The notes: generated by a model not told the origin, from the letters alone. A stretch of 64,000 nt of DNA from Prauserella_A oleivorans (GCF_042685745.1 NZ_JBHUNT010000001.1:558001-622000); one strand, 5' to 3'. Shown: positions 17,567-26,643, counted from the first letter of the stretch. A program made the numbers and translations.

Positions 17567-18778
17567 ATGCGGGCAATGACTCGTAGCCGCGGCACCCGGG
17601 ACCGGCGGCTGGCCTGGCTGCTCGGTTCGAGCTCGCTCGCCAACCTCGGCGACGGCATCGCCAAGGTCGCGTTCCCGCTGCTGGCTGCCACCACCACGCG
17701 CGACCCGGTGCTCATCGCCGGGCTCTCGGCCGCGCAGTTCCTGCCGTGGTTGTTGTTCGCGTTGCTCGCGGGCGCGCTGCTGGACCGGGTCGACCGCCGC
17801 AAAGCCATCGTGCTGGCCAACGTGGCGCGGGCGGTCGTCGTCGGCGGGATGGCGGCGCTGGTGCTCGCGGGCGAGGTGTCGATCTGGCTGGTGTACGCGG
17901 GCGCGCTGCTCGTCGGCGTCGCCGAGACGGTGGCCGACAGCGCCGCCAACGTGCTGATCCCGTCGGTGGCAGGCGAAACCGGGCTGGAGAGCGCCAACAG
18001 CAGGCTCCAAGCCACCGAGATCGTCGGCCAGAGCTTCCTCGGCGGACCGGTCGGCAGCCTCACCTTCGCGGTGTTCGCGGCGTTCCCGTTCGTGCTGACG
18101 TCGTCGGCGTTCGCGATCGGCGCCGCCCTGCTGGTCGCGATGGCGGGCAGCTACCGGCCGCGCGGCAAGTCGCGCCCCGCCACCACGTTGCGCGCCGACC
18201 TCGCCGACGGGCTGCGCTGGGTCGGCCGCAACCCGCTCGTGCTGCGGCTCGTCGTCGTGGCCGGGTCGCTGAGTCTCATCACCGAACTCGCCCAGGCGCA
18301 GCTGGTGCTGTACGCGCTGGAGGACCTGGGGCTTTCGGAGGCGACGTTCGGCGTGTTCGCCTTCGCGGGCGGGATCGGCGGACTGGCCGGCGCGGCCGTC
18401 GCGTCCCGGCTGCTCGCCCGGTTCCGCCAGCGCACCGTGCTCGCCGTGAGCGTCGCCGTGGCCGGGCTGGCTATCGGCGGGATGGGGTTCTCACCGGTGC
18501 CCGCGCTCTCGGCGACACTGTTCGGCCTGTTCGCGGCGGCCGTGGTGATCGGCAACGTCATGCTCGCCACCGCCCGCCACCGCCTCGTGCCCGGCGAGCT
18601 GCTCGGCCGGGTCATCGGCGTGTGGCGGACGGTGGTGTGGGGCGCGCTGCCCGCGGGTGCCCTGCTGGGCGGCCTGCTCACCGAGCTGCTGGGCAGCACG
18701 AGCGCGACGTTCGTGGTGTCCGGTGCCCTGCAGCTGGCACTCGCCTGCGCCGCGCTCGCGGCCGCCCGGCGGCTCTGA
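17567..18778 (+). CDS. MFS transporter of the EntS-like exporter group
   Basis: About 400 residues with 10-12 membrane helices. 'LLDRVDRRKAIVLANVARAV' is the motif A-like loop between helices 2 and 3, and 'ESANSRLQATEIVGQSFLGGPVG' is the characteristic MFS_3/EntS segment (given here by its parts ESANSRLQ and FLGGPVG). 'RHRLVPGELLGRVIGVWR' late in the protein is also typical. Such proteins export siderophores or drugs; the substrate here is unknown. Start at ATG 17567 or 17576. No iron box was seen upstream, which argues against an iron-controlled siderophore role. Confidence 0.8.
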   Translation: MRAMTRSRGTRDRRLAWLLGSSSLANLGDGIAKVAFPLLAATTTRDPVLIAGLSAAQFLPWLLFALLAGALLDRVDRRKAIVLANVARAVVVGGMAALVLAGEVSIWLVYAGALLVGVAETVADSAANVLIPSVAGETGLESANSRLQATEIVGQSFLGGPVGSLTFAVFAAFPFVLTSSAFAIGAALLVAMAGSYRPRGKSRPATTLRADLADGLRWVGRNPLVLRLVVVAGSLSLITELAQAQLVLYALEDLGLSEATFGVFAFAGGIGGLAGAAVASRLLARFRQRTVLAVSVAVAGLAIGGMGFSPVPALSATLFGLFAAAVVIGNVMLATARHRLVPGELLGRVIGVWRTVVWGALPAGALLGGLLTELLGSTSATFVVSGALQLALACAALAAARRL

Positions 18779-18800
18779 GCACCACGTCCAGGTCCGCGGC

Positions 18801-19484
18801 TCAGGCGGGGCCGGGTTCGATGGTGGCCACGGTCAGCTGGTGGCCGGGGATGTCCGCGCTCGCGCACCCGGTGCCGGGCGCCTCGACGAACAGGGACTCC
18901 GTCTCCTGGGGCGGGTAGATGCGCAGGCCCCGGACCGGCGTCGGCTTGCACTGGGCCGGGTCGTAGTTGTGGACTTGCACGAATCCCACGTCGGCGTGCG
19001 CGGTCTGGCCGTTGGCCAGCGTGATCGACGCGCCCTCGGAACCGGTGCGGTAGGCGGCGGGGCCCACCTGGTGGCCGTCGTCGCCCGCGACGTAGGAGAC
19101 GCCGGGGAAGCCCTGGATCACGCAGGGTGCGCCGCTGACATTGGTGAACTGCAGCGGCCGGTAGCGCGTGCCCGCGGTCCCCTCACCGCGGCCGAGCGAC
19201 AGCTCGACGTCACCTGCCGTGCACAGGCCCGGCTGGGCCTCCTGCTGGGGCGCGGGTGCCGCGCCGGGATCGTTCGCGCTGGTGGATGGTGTCGTGGGGC
19301 TCGCCGGGGCTGACGTGCCCGGCGAGGTCGTGGTCGATTCGGCCGTGCTGGTCGGCGCGGGCGCCGAGGTCGTTTCCGCCGCGCTCCGGGTTTCCTCGCC
19401 GCAACCGGAGAGGACCAACGCCAGTACCGCCGCACCGGCGGCGGCCCATGCCTTGCGTGAACCGTTGATGCGAATGTCGGTCAT
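18801..19484 (-). CDS. DUF4232-containing lipoprotein
   Basis: A 227-residue secreted lipoprotein. ATG at 19484 has a GGGAGG ribosome site six bases upstream. The signal peptide ends in the lipobox LVLSGC. A Ser/Thr/Pro/Ala linker (about residues 35-85) precedes a DUF4232 domain: 'LQFTNVSGAPCVIQGFPGVSY' (quoted from FTNVSGAPCVIQGFPG), 'LANGQTAHADVGF' and a C-terminal disulphide-type pair. Function unknown; cell-surface. It converges on the MFS gene. Confidence 0.85.
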   Translation of the reverse strand: MTDIRINGSRKAWAAAGAAVLALVLSGCGEETRSAAETTSAPAPTSTAESTTTSPGTSAPASPTTPSTSANDPGAAPAPQQEAQPGLCTAGDVELSLGRGEGTAGTRYRPLQFTNVSGAPCVIQGFPGVSYVAGDDGHQVGPAAYRTGSEGASITLANGQTAHADVGFVQVHNYDPAQCKPTPVRGLRIYPPQETESLFVEAPGTGCASADIPGHQLTVATIEPGPA

Positions 19485-19656
19485 CACACGCCTCCCTGTG
19501 CCGGATGACTACCCGGGAGACGTGACGCACACACGGAGGGTTGCGTTGATTCTTCACGAGCTGCCGAGAAAACTCGTGAGGGTTACCCGTTTCGGAGGAC
19601 CGGCGCAGGCCCGACGAGCATTCGACGCAGCTGGAGCGGGCGAACGGCGCAATCCG

Positions 19657-20283
19657 TCAGTTCGCGGGCGGGTCCAGGGACACGCCGGCCCACTCGAGGC
19701 AACGCCACCCACCGCGCGGCGTGGTCTCCAGCCGCACGATGCCGGTGTTGGGCAGCAACCCCTTGTCGGCGACCTCGGAGGCGACGTTGTCGGCGAGCCA
19801 CTCGGCGCCGAACCGGATGGCGCCACCGTGGCTGACCAGCACGACCGTCTCGTCCCGGCCGTGGTGGCGGGCGTGCAGCTCGCCGACGGCGGCAAGATAG
19901 CGCTCCCGCAGCTGCTCACCGCTCTCTCCACCCGGAAGAGCCACGTTCAGCTCACCCTGAGCCCACAGATGGGTGGTCTTCGCGTAGAGCTCGAGAGCCT
20001 CGTGATCGCCGCGTCCCTCCAGGTCACCGACACTGACCTCGTGCACGCCGGGCAGCACCTCGACGTCGAGCGACAGCGCGTTCGCCAGCGGCTCCGCGGT
20101 CTGTCGTGCGCGCGTGGCCTCCGAGGCGTAGACGGCCGCCACCGGCTCGCCCGCGAGCCGCTCTGCCAGCGATCGTGCCTGCTCACGGCCCAGTTCGGTG
20201 AGCGGCGGACCTGGCAGCGCGGTGTCGAGGATCTTGCGCACGTTCCCCTCGCTCTGCGCGTGTCGCACCAGGTACAGCCTCAC
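19657..20283 (-). CDS. Histidine phosphatase/phosphoglycerate mutase-like (Rv3837c-like)
   Basis: A 208-residue histidine phosphatase-superfamily enzyme. The phospho-accepting motif is 'LVRHAQSEGNVRK' at the N-terminus, with 'VYASEATRARQTAEPL' and the second catalytic His in 'VVLVSHGGAIRF'. True glycolytic mutases are longer, so this is a broad-specificity phosphatase type. Its GTG overlaps the pheA stop (GTGA), so it is translationally coupled to pheA as in mycobacteria. The link to phenylalanine synthesis is unknown. Confidence 0.85.
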   Translation of the reverse strand: MRLYLVRHAQSEGNVRKILDTALPGPPLTELGREQARSLAERLAGEPVAAVYASEATRARQTAEPLANALSLDVEVLPGVHEVSVGDLEGRGDHEALELYAKTTHLWAQGELNVALPGGESGEQLRERYLAAVGELHARHHGRDETVVLVSHGGAIRFGAEWLADNVASEVADKGLLPNTGIVRLETTPRGGWRCLEWAGVSLDPPAN

Positions 20284-21188
20284 GCCAGCTCTCCCTTCCG
20301 GACCGACTCCACCCAGGCGTCGGCGTTGACGAAGTCGTCGTTGCCCGCGCCGGCCTGCACCGTGGCCTCGACCCCGTCGGCACGCGGGTGGGAGCCGAGG
20401 AACCGGACGTTGTTGCAGCGGCGGCGCAGCGCGGCGAGGGCGTCGGCGATGCGCGGCTCGGCGACGTGACCCTCGAAATCGAAGAAGAACCGGTACATCC
20501 CGAAATCGCCCTTGATCGGCCGCGCGTCGAGCCGGGTGAGATTGATCCCTCTCATAGCGAGTTCGGTGAGGAGCTCGGCGAGCGACCCGGTGCGGTTGGC
20601 GGCGGCCACGACGATGGAGGTGCGATCGGCTCCGGTCGGTTCGGGCAGCGGGCCCGGCGGGCGCAGCAGCAGGAAACGCGTGCGGGCGTCGGGAACGTCG
20701 GCGACGCCGGTGGCGAGCACCCGCAGCGGATAGTGCTCGACGGCGACCGGCGCGGCCACCGCGGCGTCGTACTCCCCTCGTTGCACGCCGACGGCCGCGG
20801 CGGCGGTGGACGAGGCGACCACCGGCCGCGCCTCCGGAAGATTGCGTTCGAGCCACAATCGCACCTGTGCCAAGGCATGCGGATGACTGGCGACGGTGCG
20901 CACCGTCTCGACGTCGTCGCGGCTGAGAACACTGAACTGTACGGGAAGCAGCGCCTCCGCGACAGCCACGAGCGGTGCGTCCTCGGCGAGTCCGTCGAGG
21001 GTCGCCGTCACCGGTCCTTCAACGGAATTCTCAACGGGGACACAGGCTCCGTCGGCCTCTCCCTTGCGGACCACGGTGAGCGCCGCCGAGATCGTCTCGA
21101 CGGGAAAAAGTTCGGCTCCACCAGCAAGACTGCGAGCGGCCTGCTCGGTGAAAGTTCCCTCTGGGCCGAAGAAGGCGATGCGTGCCAC
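20280..21188 (-). CDS. pheA: Prephenate dehydratase
   Basis: A 302-residue monofunctional enzyme making phenylpyruvate from prephenate. The N-terminal catalytic domain starts 'ARIAFFGPEGTFTEQAA' and has 'VPVENSVEGPVTATLDGL' and the 'TRFLLL' motif. The C-terminal ACT domain has 'NRTGSLAELLTELAMRGINL' and 'DARPIKGDFGMYRFFFDFEG', where phenylalanine would bind for feedback control. The GTG at 21188 is seven bases after TAGCCT on the minus strand, so a leaderless start is likely. An in-frame ATG further out gives only unalignable residues. Confidence 0.94.
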   Translation of the reverse strand: MARIAFFGPEGTFTEQAARSLAGGAELFPVETISAALTVVRKGEADGACVPVENSVEGPVTATLDGLAEDAPLVAVAEALLPVQFSVLSRDDVETVRTVASHPHALAQVRLWLERNLPEARPVVASSTAAAAVGVQRGEYDAAVAAPVAVEHYPLRVLATGVADVPDARTRFLLLRPPGPLPEPTGADRTSIVVAAANRTGSLAELLTELAMRGINLTRLDARPIKGDFGMYRFFFDFEGHVAEPRIADALAALRRRCNNVRFLGSHPRADGVEATVQAGAGNDDFVNADAWVESVRKGELA

Positions 21189-21280
21189 GGCAGCCAGGCT
21201 ACCGGCCGCGAGGAGGTTCACTCGCATAGCCGGTAGCTTTCGCGGTTACCACGCTTGGGTTTTTTTGCGATGCTGTAGGC

Positions 21281-21895
21281 GTGACCGCCGAATCAGGCAC
21301 CCATCTCAGGCGTAATGGATCGACCGGCGATGTCCCGCGCGTCATGCCGGAACTCGTGCTGTGCGCGCTCGACGACGCACTCGCCCGCGCCTGGAAATCG
21401 GTGCGGGACAAGGTATCCGGGCCCGTTCGTGTCCATAACGGATCGGTCCTGGACGTCGACGCGCAGGCGGTGGTGAGTCCGGCGAACTCGTTCGGGTGGA
21501 TGCGCGGCGGCATCGACGCCGTGTATGCCAAGGCGTTCCCGGGAATCGAGCAACAGGTGCGCAGCGCGATCCTCGCGTACCACGGCGGCGAGTTGCCGGT
21601 CGGCGAGGCCGTCGTCGTGCCGACCGGAGTGCAGGCTCCGGAGTGGCTCATCAGTGCGCCGACGATGCGCGAGCCCGGCGAGCGACTGCCCGTCGACACG
21701 GTGCACCCGTACCTCGCGGCGAAGGCCGTGTTCCTGTGCTGGCGCGACGGGGTGCTCGAGCACGGGACGGAACTGCGCCGCGTGGTGACCACGATCGCGA
21801 TGCCGGGGCTCGGCACCGGCGTCGGCGGGGTCACCCCGGAAACCTGTGCCCATCAGGTGGCCGCAGCGTGGGAGGAGGTCTTCATCCAGCGGTGA
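21281..21895 (+). CDS. Macrodomain protein
   Basis: About 204 residues with a macro (ADP-ribose-binding) fold. The signature is 'AVVSPANSFGWMRGGIDAVY', followed by 'GEAVVVPTGVQAPEWLISAPTM' (parts GEAVVVPTG and LISAPTM) and 'TTIAMPGLGTGVGGVTPE'. It differs from the classical NAANXXLXXGGGV loop, so it belongs to a divergent branch. Binding or hydrolysis of ADP-ribose derivatives is inferred. Start at GTG 21281 or at ATG 21344; the latter removes a poorly conserved stretch. Confidence 0.78.
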   Translation: MTAESGTHLRRNGSTGDVPRVMPELVLCALDDALARAWKSVRDKVSGPVRVHNGSVLDVDAQAVVSPANSFGWMRGGIDAVYAKAFPGIEQQVRSAILAYHGGELPVGEAVVVPTGVQAPEWLISAPTMREPGERLPVDTVHPYLAAKAVFLCWRDGVLEHGTELRRVVTTIAMPGLGTGVGGVTPETCAHQVAAAWEEVFIQR

Positions 21896-21901
21896 CGCAG
21901 G

Positions 21902-21922
21902 GCCGGCCGAACGGTGGCCGGC
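21902..21922. terminator. GC-rich hairpin after the macrodomain gene
   Basis: GCCGGCC (21902-21908) pairs with GGCCGGC (21916-21922) across seven bases, six bases after the stop codon. There is no U-tract, so terminator function is tentative. Confidence 0.35.
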
Positions 21923-22098
21923 TGACGACATCGGACAGTCGCATTAGGTAATCAAAAGCAACCCAACGTAGTTCTCGACGACCGTCACAACCCTGGGCGT
22001 GGAGAAGCTCACAGTCCGTTGGCAGCACGTCAGCCGTAACGTTGAATGCGCGTTACAGATGTATGGCGCCGGCCCACCGACGGGCAAGGAGTGAGCGA

Positions 22099-23031
22099 AT
22101 GCCACGGGTCCGTGAGCTGAGCCCCTATGTCGAGTTGCAGCGCGATCAGTGGCGGGAGCTCCGCCGCGCCACCCCGCTGCCGCTGACGGCGAGCGAGCTG
22201 GTGAAGCTCCGAGGGCTCGGCGAGCAGATCGACCTGAACGAGGTCGCCGAGGTCTACCTTCCGCTGTCGCGACTCATCAACCTGCAGGTCGCGGCACGTC
22301 AGCAGCTGTACGAGGCCACCACGACGTTCCTCGGTGAGGACACCCGCGGCACGAAGGTCCCGTTCATCATCGGCATCGCGGGCAGTGTCGCCGTCGGCAA
22401 GTCGACGACCGCCCGCATCCTGCGCACGCTCCTGGCCCGCTGGCCCGACCACCCGCGCGTCGACCTGGTCACCACCGATGGGTTCCTCTACCCGCGCGAG
22501 GAGCTCGTCCGCCGCGGCATCATGCACCGCAAGGGCTTCCCGGAAAGCTACGACCGCAGGGCGCTGCTCCGGTTCGTCACCGAGGTCAAGTCCGGCGCCG
22601 AGGAGGTCCGCGCACCGGTCTACTCCCACCAGGCCTACGACATCCTCCCTGGCAAGGAGCAGGTGGTGCGCAGGCCGGACATCCTCATCGTCGAGGGTCT
22701 GAACGTCCTGCAGCCCGGGCCGAGCCTGACCGTGTCGGACCTGTTCGACTTCTCGATCTACGTCGACGCGCACACGTGCGACATCGAACGCTGGTACATC
22801 GAGCGGTTCCTCGAGCTGCGGCACACGTCGTTCGCCGACCCGTCGTCGCACTTCCACCACTTCGCCAGCCTGCCCGACGACGAGGCCCGGTTCGAGGCGC
22901 AGCATCTGTGGAAGACCATCAACGAACCGAACCTCATCGAGAACATCCGGCCGACACGGCCGCGCGCGACGCTGGTGCTCCGCAAGGACGCCGACCACTC
23001 GATCAACCGGGTCCGGCTGCGCAAACTCTGA
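22099..23031 (+). CDS. coaA: Type I pantothenate kinase
   Basis: A 310-residue bacterial PanK catalysing the first step of coenzyme A synthesis. The P-loop is 'IGIAGSVAVGKSTTARIL'. 'TTDGFLYPREEL', 'KGFPESYDRRALLRF', 'PVYSHQAYDILP' and 'ILIVEGLNVLQ' are all diagnostic. ATG at 22099 is supported by AAGGAG at 22087-22092 and by the family start MPRVRELSPYVELQR. An earlier in-frame ATG gives an unconserved extension. A GTTACAG hexamer around 22050 could be the -10 element of a short-leader promoter. Confidence 0.95.
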   Translation: MPRVRELSPYVELQRDQWRELRRATPLPLTASELVKLRGLGEQIDLNEVAEVYLPLSRLINLQVAARQQLYEATTTFLGEDTRGTKVPFIIGIAGSVAVGKSTTARILRTLLARWPDHPRVDLVTTDGFLYPREELVRRGIMHRKGFPESYDRRALLRFVTEVKSGAEEVRAPVYSHQAYDILPGKEQVVRRPDILIVEGLNVLQPGPSLTVSDLFDFSIYVDAHTCDIERWYIERFLELRHTSFADPSSHFHHFASLPDDEARFEAQHLWKTINEPNLIENIRPTRPRATLVLRKDADHSINRVRLRKL

Positions 23032-23109
23032 GGCGCAAACGCTTGCGTCCCGTGTGTGTTGGGTAACACCACCTGACCGGGGGGCTTGCGCGGGCCAAGA
23101 TGTTCGGGC

Positions 23110-25533
23110 ATGAGCAGCCGACCGCGCAGGCTCCTGGTTCGGGTCCTCGGTCCTCTCGCCGTGACCGGCCCGGCGGACGCCGCCGGAGCCCTCCGGCACG
23201 CACCCCTGCGTGCCGTGCTGGCGACGCTCGCCCTCACCCCGAACGATCCGGTGCCGCTCGAGCGGCTCGCCACCGTCGCCTGGGGTGCCAGGCCGGTGAC
23301 CGGCCTCGACGACGCGCTCGGCACGCTCGTCTCCCGGCTCCGCACGCTGCTGGCTCCGGTGGCCGACGTCCGGTGGAGCGGCGGCGGCTACACCCTGTGC
23401 GTCGAGCCGGGCCGGATCGACGCCGTCCGGTTCGAGCGGCTGGTGGAGGCGGCGACCCGCGCCACGCCGCGGCAGGCCGCGCGATTGCTCGGCCGGGCGC
23501 TGGAGTTGTGGCGTGGACCGGTGGCCTACCCGGACCTGCGGCCAGGTGGGCTCGACCATCCGGAGGCCGTGCGGCTGGCCGAGCTGCGGCACCGCGCGAT
23601 CGACCGGCTGGCCCGATGCGAGCTGGCGCTCGGCCGGGCGGGGGCAGCCGCCGACCGGCTGCTCGAGGTGATCCAGGTGCGTCCCGCGCGGGAGAGCTCG
23701 GCGGTGCTGGCCGTCCATGCCCTGCACCACGCGGGCCGAGCCGGTGAGGTGCCCGGTCTTTACCGGTTCGTGTGCGACCGGCTGGCGGCCGAGATCGGTG
23801 CGGACCCGTCCGTGGAACTGCGCGAGGCCTACCGCGCCGTCACCGGATGCTCGCCCGGGCCCTGCGGCCACGCCTGGCCGGTACGCCCGCCCCGGCGTCC
23901 GCCGCCGACGTCGTACGTCGACCGGACGAGCGAGGTGGCCAGGCTACGCGCCCTGTCGGCGACGCAGCGGCTGGTCACCGTGACCGGACCGGGCGGCGTG
24001 GGCAAGACCCGGCTCCTGCTGGCGGCGCTGTCCACCCTCGACACCACGCCCGCGTACGCCGAGCTCGCGCTGCTGCCCGGCGACGCCGTCCCGGCCGCGG
24101 TGGCGGTCGCGCTGGGGATCGAGGCCACCGGCAAGCCGGACGACGTGGCGGCCGCCGTCGCCGGCTACCTCGCCGACCGGCGCCGGCTGCTCGTGCTGGA
24201 CGGTTGCGAGGACGTCCTGGAGGCTGTGCGCGCCCTGCTGAAGCGTCTGTTCACGCGGTGTCCCGGCGTGACGGTGCTCGCGACGAGCCGGGTACCGCTG
24301 GGGCTCGGCGGCGAGTATCGCCTGCCGCTGGCTCCGCTGTCCGCCGAGCCGGCCGGCGACCCGCTCGACTCCCCGGCCGGCGTGTTGTTCCTGGATCGTG
24401 CCGGGCGAGCCGTCCCGCCGGATGAGGCGGAGCGGGTGCGCGGCCTGCTCGCGTCGGTCGTCTGCCTGCCGCTGACGGTGGAGTTGCTCGCCGCGCGTGA
24501 CCTCGCCGAGCTGCCGGAGCCGCCCCGGGACGTACTGGACCTGGCGTACGGGCGGCTCTCCGCCGACGACCGGCGACTGCTCGAAGCGCTGTCGGTGTTC
24601 CACGCCGACGCCGACGGGACCGCCGTGGAGGAGGTGGCCGATGCCGGGCCGGGCACGTCCGGCGGGCTGGCACGGCTGCGCGCGGCCGCGCTCGTGACGA
24701 TGGTGGACGGCCGGTACCGGATGCCCGGGTTCGTGCGCCGGTTCGCCGCGCACCGGCTCGCGGAGTCGCCACGCGAGCGCAAGGTGCGGGATCGCCACAC
24801 CCGGTGGGTCCAGGAACTGGTGGCCGAGCCGGCAGACGAGACGACCGTCGCGGAGCGGTTGCGCCGCCACGCCGCCGACATCACCGCGGCCGGGCTCCCG
24901 TGTGCGCCACCGTCGCCGCATCTGTCCGCTGTGGACTGTTTTCTGCCTGGCTCCCGGCCCGGTGATCGACACACCCGGGCGCTCGACCACCACTTCGCGG
25001 GCGAGGACGGCCTGGCCGCGATCGCCTGCCGTGAACTCCTGGCGACGCCCGGCCTCTCCCCGGCGCGCCAGGCCGATGCCCACAGCCTGCTCGCGTTGTC
25101 GGCACCCGGCCACGACGGGGCCCTGCACGCGGTGGCGCGGGCGCGGGCGCTGGCCGAGGCGGCGGGGTCGCTCGCGGCGCGGGCGTTCGCAGGCTACGCC
25201 GAGGGCCGGGTACGCGCGGCGACCGACCCGGCCGGAGCCATCGCCGTGCTGACCAGGGCACGCGCCGACGCCCGCGGCGCTGGGGCCGCGAGGGTGGACG
25301 CGGCAGCCGGTACGACGCAAGCCGAGGCCCTGCTGCGGCTCGGCCGGGTCCCCGAGGCGGGCAAGGTCCTGCTGGCGGTGTTCGACCATGTCGCCCGGCT
25401 ACGGGTGCGGCCGCAGCCACCACTCGACGTGGCCGCCCGGGCGCTCGCCGCGTTCGGCGACCCGGCGGCGGACCTCTCGGTCGCCGGGGCGACGGCCGCG
25501 CTGCACCGCCACGTCGGCACGCTCGCCTGCTGA
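23110..25533 (+). CDS. SARP/AfsR-type regulator with STAND ATPase
   Basis: An 808-residue regulator. An OmpR-like winged-helix domain covers about residues 8-95. A bacterial transcriptional activator (BTAD) domain follows to about 245, ending 'EIGADPSVELREAYRAVTG'. A STAND/NB-ARC module has the P-loop 'VTGPGGVGKTRLLLAAL', Walker B 'RRLLVLDGCEDV' and 'VTVLATSRVPLG'. The last 250 residues are helical and TPR-like. AfsR/SARP proteins usually activate secondary-metabolite genes, but no biosynthetic cluster adjoins it here, so the targets are unknown. Start at ATG 23110, eight codons into the open frame. Confidence 0.85.
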   Translation: MSSRPRRLLVRVLGPLAVTGPADAAGALRHAPLRAVLATLALTPNDPVPLERLATVAWGARPVTGLDDALGTLVSRLRTLLAPVADVRWSGGGYTLCVEPGRIDAVRFERLVEAATRATPRQAARLLGRALELWRGPVAYPDLRPGGLDHPEAVRLAELRHRAIDRLARCELALGRAGAAADRLLEVIQVRPARESSAVLAVHALHHAGRAGEVPGLYRFVCDRLAAEIGADPSVELREAYRAVTGCSPGPCGHAWPVRPPRRPPPTSYVDRTSEVARLRALSATQRLVTVTGPGGVGKTRLLLAALSTLDTTPAYAELALLPGDAVPAAVAVALGIEATGKPDDVAAAVAGYLADRRRLLVLDGCEDVLEAVRALLKRLFTRCPGVTVLATSRVPLGLGGEYRLPLAPLSAEPAGDPLDSPAGVLFLDRAGRAVPPDEAERVRGLLASVVCLPLTVELLAARDLAELPEPPRDVLDLAYGRLSADDRRLLEALSVFHADADGTAVEEVADAGPGTSGGLARLRAAALVTMVDGRYRMPGFVRRFAAHRLAESPRERKVRDRHTRWVQELVAEPADETTVAERLRRHAADITAAGLPCAPPSPHLSAVDCFLPGSRPGDRHTRALDHHFAGEDGLAAIACRELLATPGLSPARQADAHSLLALSAPGHDGALHAVARARALAEAAGSLAARAFAGYAEGRVRAATDPAGAIAVLTRARADARGAGAARVDAAAGTTQAEALLRLGRVPEAGKVLLAVFDHVARLRVRPQPPLDVAARALAAFGDPAADLSVAGATAALHRHVGTLAC

Positions 25534-25554
25534 TCGTTGCTTACAGTCGGCCGC

Positions 25555-26355
25555 ATGCGGCGGCGCGTGTTGCTCGGGACGGCGGTGCTCGTCACCATCG
25601 TGGCCGTGGTGTTCGGCGCGGCGTTCGCGTTCCAGCGCAAGCTCATCTACCTGCCCACCGGCGGGCCGGTGCCGTCGGCCGCCGACGTGCTGCCGTCCGG
25701 CCGCGACGTCACCCTGGCCACTCGCGACGGGCTGCGGCTCGGCGCCTGGTACTTCCCGGTGCCGGACGCTCCGGCTGCCGTGCTGGTCGCACCGGGCAAC
25801 GCGGGGAACCGCGCGACCCGGGCACCGCTGGCGCGGGCGCTGACCGAGCGCGGGCTCTCGGTGCTGCTGCTCGACTACCGGGGCTACGCCGACAATCCCG
25901 GCTCGCCGACCGAGGAGGGCCTGGCGCTCGACGTCCGCGCGGCGCGGGAGTTCCTGGCGCGGGAGGCCGGGGTGCGGCGGATCGTGTACTTCGGGGAGAG
26001 CCTCGGGGCGGCCGTGGTCGCCGAGCTCGCCCTCGAGCACCCGCCGGCCGCGCTGGTGCTGCGGTCACCGTTCACCGACCTGGCCGCGGTCGGGCAGCGG
26101 CACTACCCGTTCGTGCCGGTGCGGCTGCTGCTGTTGGACCGGTTCCCCGTCGCCGATCGGATCGGGCGCGTGCGGGCGCCGGTCACCGTCGTCTACGGCA
26201 CGGCGGACTCGATCGTCTCGCCCGAGCAGAGCCGGGAGGTCGCGGCGGCGGCACACGCGCGGGATGTGCCCGTACCCGGAGCCGACCACAACGACGCCGT
26301 GCTGCTCGACGGGCCGGATCTCCTCGCCGCGATCGAGCGCGCGGCGCGCGGCTGA
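25555..26355 (+). CDS. Membrane-anchored alpha/beta hydrolase (ABHD13/Bem46-like)
   Basis: A 266-residue protein with an N-terminal membrane helix (residues 5-25). 'QRKLIYLPTGG' is the family lead-in. The nucleophile elbow is 'VYFGESLGAAVVAEL' (GESLG). 'LRSPFTDLAAVG' supplies a conserved turn, 'TVVYGTADSIVSPEQS' the acid and 'PGADHNDAVL' the His. Substrate unknown; an esterase or thioesterase role is inferred. ATG at 25555 is seven bases after TACAGT (25542-25547), a clear leaderless-type promoter. Confidence 0.85.
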   Translation: MRRRVLLGTAVLVTIVAVVFGAAFAFQRKLIYLPTGGPVPSAADVLPSGRDVTLATRDGLRLGAWYFPVPDAPAAVLVAPGNAGNRATRAPLARALTERGLSVLLLDYRGYADNPGSPTEEGLALDVRAAREFLAREAGVRRIVYFGESLGAAVVAELALEHPPAALVLRSPFTDLAAVGQRHYPFVPVRLLLLDRFPVADRIGRVRAPVTVVYGTADSIVSPEQSREVAAAAHARDVPVPGADHNDAVLLDGPDLLAAIERAARG

Positions 26356-26443
26356 CCGCGTGGCGCGGGCCGTGCTCGCGCAGTGCGACCGATCTCGGCC
26401 GATCGGCCAGGTCGGCACGTCGATCATCAACCGGTTGGCCGAT

Positions 26444-26486
26444 ACCACTGGTCCAGGCCTGCCTCGACCCTGGTTGGTAAGAACCA
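26444..26486 (+). promoter_or_regulatory. Possible operator pair upstream of the 41-residue peptide gene
   Basis: ACCACTGGT at 26444-26452 is a perfect odd palindrome. TGGTT (26471-26475) and AACCA (26482-26486) form a second dyad with six bases between. Both resemble half-sites used by GntR-family regulators, but no regulator is identified. They lie 30-70 bases before the start codon. Confidence 0.35.
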
Positions 26487-26513
26487 CACACCCGGAACAG
26501 GGAGGCAACACCC

Positions 26514-26639
26514 ATGCTGTCGAGCATCCTGACCTGGGTCGGCGCGCTGCTGGGCGTCGGTGTCCTGCTGGCCATGGCATGCGGTGCGTTCGTGCTGGAC
26601 TTCGACGACTCCCGGCGAGCCGAGAAAAGCGCCTCCTAA
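26514..26639 (+). CDS. 41-residue single-helix membrane peptide
   Basis: A short gene with a strong GGGAGG ribosome site at 26500-26505, eight bases before the ATG. It encodes a hydrophobic helix at about residues 5-29 with one Cys, then a charged cytoplasmic or periplasmic tail, DFDDSRRAEKSAS. Codon use is GC-rich at the third position like its neighbours. It ends four bases before the convergent DUF6880-like gene stop. I do not recognise it. Size, helix and acidic-then-basic tail suggest a small membrane regulator or subunit. Confidence 0.6.
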   Translation: MLSSILTWVGALLGVGVLLAMACGAFVLDFDDSRRAEKSAS

Positions 26640-26643
26640 GCCG

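Noticed and set aside
17396..17586. Short rightward open frame of 63 codons in the gap before the MFS gene
   Set aside because: No ribosome site or clear promoter, it overlaps the MFS start, and the protein shows no recognisable fold or motif. Third-position GC is below that of the neighbours.
23034..23047. CGCAAACGCTTGCG dyad between coaA and the SARP gene, LacI-operator-like
   Set aside because: It directly follows the coaA stop, has central mismatches, and there is no LacI-family gene nearby. It may be a weak terminator or chance.
23110..25533. A biosynthetic gene cluster anchored by the SARP regulator (and the P450 at 58034)
   Set aside because: No synthase, tailoring set or resistance gene lies near either; the P450 is 32 kb away.
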